This document shows, piece by piece, positions 22,032 through 26,392 of a stretch of DNA of 26,392 bases. Position 1 is the stretch's first letter. The number at the start of each line of letters is the position of its first letter. The DNA is from a virus. The notes beneath the pieces were generated by a model. That model had not been told where the DNA came from. It saw only the letters and a program-made list of their open reading frames with translations, and did not search any database. The translations under genes and the position numbers were made by a program. Location of the stretch: the IMG/VR virus record IMGVR_UViG_3300027969_000377, positions 1-26,392 of that record; one strand, 5' to 3'.

Positions 22032-22612
22032 GCTTGCTCCTCTTCATCTTCGTCTTCAAATGATTCATAGCTATCGGCAATACCCATCTCTGCATCCAGT
22101 TCTTCAGGAATGTTCTCACGCACCCACACGCTAGTCTTCGTGCCTTCAGGTGGATCAATGTTATAGAAGTCCTCTACACCATCTTCCCATGATCCACAAA
22201 AGGCACAACCACCTTCATAGTAATGGGCTTTGATCTCATAGCCCTCTTCATGCAGATACTCATACAAATCAGTGGGAGGACTCCACGCAGTAGAAAACGA
22301 TGCCCTGATAGATTTGCCATGCTCATTCTCTTGAATGTCCATATAGCTTTCATCGGAGACAATCTCCCACTTTGTTCCCCAGTTCTGTAATCGCCAATCC
22401 CACCATGCTTGGTCTGGTTCGACAAACTCAGGCTTTTCCTGCCCAGTAGCCATGTTCATTGGGAATGTGGGCTTTACTTTGACCTGTGTGTAATCAGGCT
22501 CAGGTCGCAGTGTTGCAAAGAATTTATTGTTCTTCCATCCTTCAATGGCTTTGTCCACCATCTTTGGGTCTGTGTGTGATAAATACAATGTGTTGTCGCA
22601 CCAATTAGGCAT
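22028..22612 (-). CDS. YubB/Api92-like protein (ferredoxin-like fold)
   Basis: 194 residues from ATG 22612, chosen over a longer upstream reading because AAGGAGA lies 8 nt before it and the family begins MPNWCDNTLYLSH. MPNWC(x)N is the signature start of the YubB ferredoxin-like domain proteins of plasmids and phages. The middle has WWDWRLQNWGTKWEI and STAWSPPTDLYEYL, also typical of the family. The C-terminus is very acidic (ESFEDEDEEEQ). The molecular role of the family is not established. It ends in an ATGA overlap. Confidence 0.8.
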   Translation of the reverse strand: MPNWCDNTLYLSHTDPKMVDKAIEGWKNNKFFATLRPEPDYTQVKVKPTFPMNMATGQEKPEFVEPDQAWWDWRLQNWGTKWEIVSDESYMDIQENEHGKSIRASFSTAWSPPTDLYEYLHEEGYEIKAHYYEGGCAFCGSWEDGVEDFYNIDPPEGTKTSVWVRENIPEELDAEMGIADSYESFEDEDEEEQA

Positions 22613-22787
22613 TTTGATTCTCCTTGTTATTAAGTTTGTCCGCATAAGTTTGGGCTTGTGATTTGTCCCGATACTTGATGCCCTTTGATTCAAATTTATA
22701 TTTGCCATCAACCATGACTGTCCTGCCAACTTGGTAGTAATCGTCATAGTCAAAGAATGGCACTATTTTCCATTTAGTCGGCATCAT
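22605..22787 (-). CDS. Small hypothetical protein (60 aa)
   Basis: 60 residues beginning MMPTKWKIVPFFDYDDYY; the second Met (22784) may be the true start, since GAGGTGC is closer to ideal spacing from it. Aromatic N-terminus and a C-terminal helix SQAQTYADKLNNK. Overlaps neighbours on both sides, consistent with coupled translation. Function unknown. Confidence 0.6.
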   Translation of the reverse strand: MMPTKWKIVPFFDYDDYYQVGRTVMVDGKYKFESKGIKYRDKSQAQTYADKLNNKENQNA

Positions 22788-22974
22788 GCACCTCGATTAC
22801 ATTGTCAATGTATTCATCGGCATTAACTACTTCACCCTTGTCAATGATTGAAGAAGAACCCTCATTGAACCTTTCCCATGCCATGTCTTCAGCTTTGCTT
22901 TCGGTTTTGGCATTGACATCAACCCAATAAAAGGTGGTCTCTTCCCTTGCTATACATACTCGATATTTAGGCAT
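22774..22974 (-). CDS. Small 'MPK' family protein A (66 aa)
   Basis: 66 residues from ATG 22974, with GAGGTG 6 nt upstream. MPKYRVCIAREETTFYWVDV plus a Lys/Glu-rich helix (NAKTESKAEDMAWERF) gives the pattern beta strand, 'V-D-V-x-A', helix. It is similar to the next gene upstream (MPKYFVVFTEESTKDYGYYV then EAKNKGQAYLKAEDKYF). I infer they are paralogues made by tandem duplication. Function unknown. Confidence 0.6.
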   Translation of the reverse strand: MPKYRVCIAREETTFYWVDVNAKTESKAEDMAWERFNEGSSSIIDKGEVVNADEYIDNVIEVHDAD

Positions 22975-23149
22975 TTTGCACCTCATGTCCTAAAGTTTTG
23001 GCATAGCCAGTGCTAACACTGTCAGCTTCTTGAAAATTAAAGTATTTATCTTCAGCTTTTAAATAGGCTTGACCTTTGTTTTTGGCTTCCACATAGTAGC
23101 CATAATCCTTTGTGGATTCTTCGGTAAAAACTACAAAATATTTAGGCAT
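22967..23149 (-). CDS. Small 'MPK' family protein B (60 aa)
   Basis: 60 residues with a purine-rich GAGGAGGAAGAAG upstream, which also encodes the acidic tail of the preceding gene. Starts MPKYFVVFTEES and contains YYVEAKNKGQAYLKAEDKYF, the VEA-type mini-domain. Likely paralogue of the gene immediately downstream. Function unknown. Confidence 0.6.
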   Translation of the reverse strand: MPKYFVVFTEESTKDYGYYVEAKNKGQAYLKAEDKYFNFQEADSVSTGYAKTLGHEVQNA

Positions 23150-23303
23150 CTTCTTCCTCCTCTTCTGCCATTTCGTCTAAATAACACTGTCTTGCTTCTT
23201 GATAAAAAGTAATGACCCTGTTGCCATCTTCATCCCAGTCCATAGACCAGTCTGTATGACCAAACTCTTCTTCACAATATTCATCTAATAAATCACTAGG
23301 CAT
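23142..23303 (-). CDS. Small acidic hypothetical protein (53 aa)
   Basis: 53 residues, MPSDLLDEYCEEEFGHTDWS at the start and ending EMAEEEEEDA, strongly acidic overall. AAGGAGTTAGAAA precedes the ATG. Overlaps its neighbours by 8 nt on each side. Acidic tiny phage proteins are often DNA mimics or host-enzyme inhibitors; that is only a possibility here. Confidence 0.6.
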   Translation of the reverse strand: MPSDLLDEYCEEEFGHTDWSMDWDEDGNRVITFYQEARQCYLDEMAEEEEEDA

Positions 23304-23475
23304 TTTCTAACTCCTTATGTTGATGTTCAGCCAGTCTTCTTTCTTTCATTTTGTATAACTGTCCAAATCGAATTTTGTCTCCCAAAGACCATTCACCATA
23401 TTGCATTTTGCAAGTGTCGTAGTAGTAATAAATTTGATTGATTTCATCTTCAATTTGTTTAAGTGTTTTCTTCAT
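23296..23475 (-). CDS. Small basic/helical hypothetical protein (59 aa)
   Basis: 59 residues, starting MKKTLKQIEDEINQIYYYYD and ending ERRLAEHQHKELENA, mostly helical and charged. GGAG lies upstream and the ATG shares ATGA with the stop of the preceding gene. Function unknown. Confidence 0.6.
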   Translation of the reverse strand: MKKTLKQIEDEINQIYYYYDTCKMQYGEWSLGDKIRFGQLYKMKERRLAEHQHKELENA

Positions 23476-23693
23476 AAAATCTCCATAATTCGGTAATCAT
23501 GTGGGTCATACGCATCTTCCATAGCACCATTGGTATAGGCTTCATGCTGATTAGCAAGAAAGTCTGTCAACTCCTCTAGGGCTTCCGTGTATGTTCTAAA
23601 AATCATGGGAGTGCAAATCCCATGATCGTCTTCAATGCTCCAACAATTCATCCATCCATCGCAGATGGTGTAGGTTTGGACTTCGTATGCCAT
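23472..23693 (-). CDS. Small conserved hypothetical protein (73 aa)
   Basis: 73 residues from ATG 23693 (TAATG overlap). The sequence YEVQTYTICDGWMNCWSIED, then TPMIFRTYTEALEELTDFLA, follows a pattern common in phage and plasmid unknowns: 'T-x-x-x-GW-x-N-x-W', then 'F-x-T-x-x-EA'. No function is known to me. The ribosome binding site is weak, so it likely depends on coupling to the gene upstream. Confidence 0.65.
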   Translation of the reverse strand: MAYEVQTYTICDGWMNCWSIEDDHGICTPMIFRTYTEALEELTDFLANQHEAYTNGAMEDAYDPHDYRIMEIL

Positions 23694-23986
23694 TATTCGC
23701 TTGCCCATCCAAAGAATAGATATTCATCGGTGTTAGGAATAGCTATACATCCTGCATCCCCCCATTTGTCGTTGATTCGTGGATCGTCTTCTTCCATCAA
23801 CTTGTCAGCCAATTCCATCGGGGTCATGCCATCAGGCAAAGGGATCATTACAAAACTGCTCTTCTCAGCAATCGTGCCAGTGTAGCCACTATGCCCATGA
23901 TCGTATTGGGCTTCCTCTACTGCTTTCTTAAAAGCATCTTTGGCATTTTTGCCTACTTCAATGTGGTAAAAATTTACTGCACCCAT
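23693..23986 (-). CDS. Conserved phage hypothetical protein (97 aa)
   Basis: 97 residues after a strong AAGGAGA. The phrase AFKKAVEEAQYDHGHSGYTG followed by TIAEKSSF is a recognisable signature of small proteins in many phages and plasmids. The C-terminal half has INDKWGDAGCIAIPN and ends YLFFGWASE. Function unknown. Good start and family-like sequence make it a confident gene. Confidence 0.75.
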   Translation of the reverse strand: MGAVNFYHIEVGKNAKDAFKKAVEEAQYDHGHSGYTGTIAEKSSFVMIPLPDGMTPMELADKLMEEDDPRINDKWGDAGCIAIPNTDEYLFFGWASE

Positions 23987-23996
23987 GTGATTCTCC

Positions 23997-24248
23997 TTAT
24001 CTCATTACAGGTAAACAACCTTGTTTTTCATCAGAAGTGAATAACGCACCTCCACCATTACCCTCATCATCACGACTAGGGAAAAACCACAAACCATCTT
24101 GGGTTTGGAAAGCAACACTTCTTTCATACCAACCCATGTCATCTGCTTCTTCCTGCGTTAAATAACGAACATTCACAATGCGTTTGTGAAGCAATAATTT
24201 CTTTGCTTCTTCTAGCCAGTATTTGTCGTAGTCTTTGATATCTTTCAT
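23997..24248 (-). CDS. Conserved small hypothetical protein (83 aa)
   Basis: 83 residues sharing ATGA with the upstream gene. The pattern RYLTQEEADDMGWYERSVAF, then DGLWFFPSRDDEGNGGGALF, is common in phage and plasmid unknowns ('GW-x-x-R', 'P-S-x-D-D-E-G-N-x-x-G-x-L'). A compact beta-rich domain is likely. Function unknown. Confidence 0.75.
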   Translation of the reverse strand: MKDIKDYDKYWLEEAKKLLLHKRIVNVRYLTQEEADDMGWYERSVAFQTQDGLWFFPSRDDEGNGGGALFTSDEKQGCLPVMR

Positions 24249-24418
24249 TCTTGCTCCTCTTCAATTAGGTCAGCTTCTTCACATACAAACAGGGGATACT
24301 CAGGTCGCACTTCGCAACTTTGATACATCTTTAGCCCCTGCATCTCTGCTTTGGCAGGAGTATCTGCTTCCACTTCGATATACTGGGCAGTGGTCATCAT
24401 CACATTCCATTTAGGCAT
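24245..24418 (-). CDS. Small 'MPK' family protein C (57 aa)
   Basis: 57 residues from ATG 24418 with GGAG upstream; a longer in-frame reading lies inside the preceding gene. Starts MPKWNVMMTTAQYIEVEADT followed by PAKAEMQGL, the strand-VEA-helix pattern shared with the genes at 22774 and 22967. Acidic C-terminus (EEADLIEEEQE). Function unknown. Confidence 0.6.
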   Translation of the reverse strand: MPKWNVMMTTAQYIEVEADTPAKAEMQGLKMYQSCEVRPEYPLFVCEEADLIEEEQE

Positions 24419-24698
24419 GGTCAGTCTCCAATTCATATTCAACTTCGTAAATATGGGGATTGTCTTTATCAATCTCGACAATGGTGAAGTCTTCGCCATC
24501 GTTAAGAACATCGCCCACTTTCAGGTTTGCCATTTCTTCGGGATCAAGGTAGAAGTAAATCTTTTCATCTGCCCATCCCCAAAAAGCTTCTTCAGGATGA
24601 TCGTCTCTATCCGCAACTCCGATAAGGACGGATGCACCATCCTCATACCATTCGTTTTGGATAACAGTGTCATACGCTTTGATAAGTATCTTTGGCAT
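24411..24698 (-). CDS. Small acidic 'MPK' hypothetical protein (95 aa)
   Basis: 95 residues from ATG 24698, one base after the preceding stop, with GGAG upstream. Starts MPKILIKAYDTVIQNEWYED; the second half, ANLKVGDVLNDGEDFTIVEI, looks like a small beta barrel. Strongly acidic overall. Only the first residues resemble the other MPK proteins, so relation to them is doubtful. Function unknown. Confidence 0.65.
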   Translation of the reverse strand: MPKILIKAYDTVIQNEWYEDGASVLIGVADRDDHPEEAFWGWADEKIYFYLDPEEMANLKVGDVLNDGEDFTIVEIDKDNPHIYEVEYELETDHA

Positions 24699-24699
24699 A

Positions 24700-24975
24700 T
24701 CAGCACTCCACAAAGTCAAATGGCACAAGGGTTTGTGATAGAACATCCCCTTTGCCGTTATAGACAAGAACATAAAATCTCTTCTCTTCATCGTCCTGCT
24801 TGACCATGACATAGCCACCCATCTTGACTACGCATTGTTGATCGGTATCCCATACATCGAGATTGACAACTACCGAACCATCATCAAGAGAATCGGTAGT
24901 CATCTCAATCACTTCGTCATTACTGGATGCAGGATCGTGATTGCCCTGATATCCGTCTTCGCAAATATTTTGCAT
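24700..24975 (-). CDS. Small hypothetical protein (91 aa)
   Basis: 91 residues from ATG 24975 with AAAGGGGA upstream; an in-frame TTG at 24993 is less likely. Beta-rich middle (GSVVVNLDVWDTDQQCVVKM, KRFYVLVYNGKGD) and many acidic residues. Ends one base before the next ATG. Function unknown. Confidence 0.6.
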   Translation of the reverse strand: MQNICEDGYQGNHDPASSNDEVIEMTTDSLDDGSVVVNLDVWDTDQQCVVKMGGYVMVKQDDEEKRFYVLVYNGKGDVLSQTLVPFDFVEC

Positions 24976-24986
24976 GGTTATCCCCT

Positions 24987-25454
24987 TTACCAACTGGCTT
25001 GATAGCTAAATGAGTATTCGTCAGGTAGTGCCAAAACCCTTTCCAAACCCTCTACAGTGTTCTTCAGGTCTTGGTAATACCATTCGTCTTTTTCATACGA
25101 ACCAAAGAAAAACCCTTGCGTTGGCTCTAGGTCTGCATCCCTTTCGGCATCAGGATGTTCCAGTATGTCCTTGCACAAATCATGCAGGGTTTGCAACTGG
25201 CTTCTTTCTACCTCGTATTCTCGGCAGTTATCCTCCCCATCCTGCACTACATTCACGAACCATCCATGAATGGCATTGGCTTTCCTCCAATACATAGCTT
25301 CAAGGGATATCTCTTTCACGACCAGACTTGAACCATTGAATCGTCTTTCCTGATCGCCCTGAACCCCGATAATCTCGCCTACTTGTTCCGATATCGCTTT
25401 GTCTTTGTCAGACCACAAGTAGCGTTTTGCTGATAAATACATATCTAAACCCAT
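24987..25454 (-). CDS. Conserved phage protein, MGLDMYL family (155 aa)
   Basis: 155 residues after CTGCTAGGAGATTGAA, a strong ribosome binding site. Begins MGLDMYLSAKRYLWSDKDKA and contains EAMYWRKANAIHGWFVNVVQ, DNCREYEV and GFFFGSYEKDEWYYQDL. This is a well-defined family I recognise from many phages and mobile elements, with invariant Trp/His and acidic residues, but I know of no assigned activity. Its ribosome binding site is complementary over 11 nt to the small-RNA seed at 18041-18052. Confidence 0.8.
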   Translation of the reverse strand: MGLDMYLSAKRYLWSDKDKAISEQVGEIIGVQGDQERRFNGSSLVVKEISLEAMYWRKANAIHGWFVNVVQDGEDNCREYEVERSQLQTLHDLCKDILEHPDAERDADLEPTQGFFFGSYEKDEWYYQDLKNTVEGLERVLALPDEYSFSYQASW

Positions 25455-25543
25455 TTCAATCTCCTAGCAGTTAATCAAAGACCACCTTACTGCATCGTTC
25501 ACTCAATTAAGGTGATTCAGGTGGTTTCGCCCTTACAGGCTCA
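25455..25543 (-). promoter_or_regulatory. Leader region with hairpin before the MGLDMYL gene
   Basis: The 89-bp gap is the largest in the leftward cluster. ACCACCT (25481-25487) pairs with AGGTGGT (25519-25525). No convincing -35/-10 pair was found leftward. It may be a processing site, attenuator or unrecognised promoter region. Confidence 0.35.
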
Positions 25544-25804
25544 TCAGTTTGATAATTTAAAACTCTGATACCTACGCACTGGGCTATCGTTGTTAGTGTG
25601 AATCTCAACGAACTGGGGTTTAACTCCTTTGGCTTCCAGTGCCATCAGGAAGACCGATAGATCGCAGTCTTCTTCAAGGTATGCCATCTCGCCCCTCATG
25701 TAGGAATAGTGGCTTATCTTGTCAGCTATGCCCAACTCCTTAATCAGGCTAACAGGCACTTCACCCCATCCATGTGCAGGGTCAGCATAAAATTTAATTT
25801 CCAT
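25544..25804 (-). CDS. Conserved small hypothetical protein (86 aa)
   Basis: 86 residues from ATG 25804, with TAGGAG upstream; the longer in-frame extension is unsupported. Starts MEIKFYADPAHGWGEVPVSL, continues HYSYMRGEMAYLEEDCDLSV and ends with a beta strand (RRYQSFKL). The pattern resembles small plasmid/phage unknowns ('DPGHGW..V'). Function unknown. Confidence 0.7.
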   Translation of the reverse strand: MEIKFYADPAHGWGEVPVSLIKELGIADKISHYSYMRGEMAYLEEDCDLSVFLMALEAKGVKPQFVEIHTNNDSPVRRYQSFKLSN

Positions 25805-25814
25805 CTTAAAACTC

Positions 25815-25994
25815 CTAGTCAAAAATGATTGAAAATTTGCCAACTTTGTTGCCGTTGGTATCACGCACAATTCCCTCTTTTTGTTGAGAATCAACCTGTC
25901 TCGCAACAACCATAAGATTTGCACACAATTCGTCATACAGTGATTCTTCGTAGACTGCGTTATCTATGCAAATCTCCAACTTAAACTTACTCAT
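25815..25994 (-). CDS. Small hypothetical protein (59 aa)
   Basis: 59 residues from ATG 25994, whose TGATG overlap with the upstream stop suggests reinitiation. Starts MSKFKLEICIDNAVYEESLY and ends VGKFSIIFD. A strand-helix-strand pattern is likely. Function unknown. Confidence 0.55.
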   Translation of the reverse strand: MSKFKLEICIDNAVYEESLYDELCANLMVVARQVDSQQKEGIVRDTNGNKVGKFSIIFD

Positions 25995-26110
25995 CAGAAC
26001 CCCCCAGTTTTGATAAAGAGATACAGGGCTTGTGGGAACATAAAGAAAGCTATATATGCCCAAGCCACCACCAGTAATGCGTTAATCAACCAATCTTTTT
26101 CATTGAACAT
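25994..26110 (-). CDS. Single-span membrane peptide (38 aa)
   Basis: 38 residues from ATG 26110 with GAGGAGC upstream. Residues 8-33 (LINALLVVAWAYIAFFMFPQ, ALYLFI) form one clear transmembrane segment with a short charged N-terminus. It could be a small inner-membrane effector or holin-like peptide; the early-type location makes a lysis role less likely. Confidence 0.6.
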   Translation of the reverse strand: MFNEKDWLINALLVVAWAYIAFFMFPQALYLFIKTGGF

Positions 26111-26264
26111 CGTTATGCTCCTCAAATTGAAATTTAAAGACCCTTTGGCAGAATAAGCACTGCTCGATATAGGTTTCCCCATCATCAGACAATGCGACTG
26201 TCCTAGCCCCATCTAAGGGGCAGGAGAAAGGGTTATCTACATCTGCGTAGAAAACCCCATCCAT
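26100..26264 (-). CDS. Small cysteine-containing protein (54 aa)
   Basis: 54 residues from ATG 26264 after AAAGGAGTTTGAATA. Cys15 (FSCPLDGA) and a Cys36-x-x-Cys39 pair (CLFCQRVF), with His50, could form a small zinc site. Overlaps both neighbours. Function unknown. Confidence 0.6.
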   Translation of the reverse strand: MDGVFYADVDNPFSCPLDGARTVALSDDGETYIEQCLFCQRVFKFQFEEHNDVQ

Positions 26265-26392
26265 TATTCAAACTCCTTTGGCACGACTACATCATATTTA
26301 CGCAACAACTCTATGGCTTTATGGGATAAGCACATTACCCCATCGTATTCAGTCAGTGTGCGGATGCCGACTGGATCAATGCTGAACCACAG
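26264..26392 (-). CDS. Partial gene cut by the window edge (last 42 codons)
   Basis: The frame is open at the right edge and ends at TAA (26264-26266), overlapping the next ATG (TAATG). Visible residues include WFSIDPVGIRTLTEYDGVMC and AIELLRKYDVVVPKEFE. Continuous coding and the coupled stop support a real gene; function cannot be judged. Confidence 0.55.
   Translation of the reverse strand: MWFSIDPVGIRTLTEYDGVMCLSHKAIELLRKYDVVVPKEFE

Larger units (their letters stand above)
19299..25935 (+). repeat. Dispersed strand-biased heptamer TTCGTCA
   Basis: By eye, copies start at 19299, 19383, 20096, 20506, 20827, 21021, 21051, 21090, 21782, 24913, 25017 and 25929, plus one outside at 12834, all on the + strand. 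I found the reverse complement only once (6069). Eight of the thirteen are preceded by C. The copies fall in several reading frames and in genes of both orientations, so coding alone does not explain them. Confidence 0.65.

Noticed and set aside
22613-22753. 47-residue N-terminal extension of the YubB-like gene
   Set aside because: It overlaps another gene in a different frame, and the family begins MPNWC with AAGGAGA just before it.
24351-24803. 150-codon rightward ORF opposite the leftward cluster
   Set aside because: Antisense to two well-supported small genes, no ribosome binding site, no recognisable sequence.
1-26392. CRISPR array, insertion sequence or integrase
   Set aside because: No regularly spaced repeats of CRISPR size, no transposase or integrase motifs seen; the Cas4-like gene is a phage recombination nuclease by context.

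Overview
The window is a piece of a double-stranded DNA bacteriophage genome, most likely from a tailed phage of an aquatic Gram-negative bacterium. Evidence for this is dense packing, frequent 4-nt start/stop overlaps, moderately AT-rich DNA, a giant virion-type polyvalent protein, a phage recombination/replication module and a long run of tiny unknown genes. There is no integrase, transposase, rRNA, tRNA or CRISPR array. Host and phage genus cannot be fixed from the sequence alone.

Layout. (1) 1-12741, rightward, late/virion genes: the 3' part of a Gln/Ala/Gly-rich internal virion protein, then one 3,683-residue protein. That protein joins an N-terminal virion-type motif, a DNA methyltransferase domain, a strawberry-notch-type helicase, a zinc-peptidase (HELTH) domain and a C-terminal polyvalent region with a membrane-like segment. 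It resembles DarB-like antirestriction proteins and is probably injected with the DNA. (2) 12742-13227: terminator hairpins, a leftward RusA-like resolvase and a strong sigma70-type promoter. (3) 13228-17980, a rightward early operon: Cas4/RecB-like nuclease, Sak-type annealing protein, a small protein with an SSB-like acidic tail, ribbon-helix-helix protein, a second PD-(D/E)XK protein, a YbcO-like (DUF1364) nuclease and small unknowns. (4) 17981-18526: a 546-bp stretch with no conventional gene. It contains what looks like a complete small-RNA gene (promoter, 5' hairpin, unpaired seed, hairpins, terminator), followed by a 25-codon hydrophobic peptide ORF. The peptide's Shine-Dalgarno and start codon are perfectly complementary over 18 nt to the small RNA. 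(5) 18527-21648, rightward replication genes: ParB-like DNA-binding protein (TTG start), SF2 helicase with zinc ribbon and TOPRIM primase-like protein. (6) 21599-26392, a leftward cluster of about 20 tiny genes. Most are unknown, but they include a sigma-70 region-4-like mini-protein, a YubB-like protein and several proteins sharing a short 'MPK + beta strand + VEA' pattern.

How it may work together. The early operon supplies recombination and replication functions (nuclease, annealing protein, possible SSB, resolvase, helicase, primase). The leftward cluster looks like an early host-takeover or accessory region. The giant protein would protect or remodel incoming DNA. The most novel elements are the small-RNA/peptide locus at 18.0-18.3 kb, laid out like a type I toxin-antitoxin pair, and a strand-biased heptamer TTCGTCA. 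By eye the heptamer occurs 13 times on the + strand, 12 of them between 19.3 and 26 kb, in several reading frames and across genes of both orientations.
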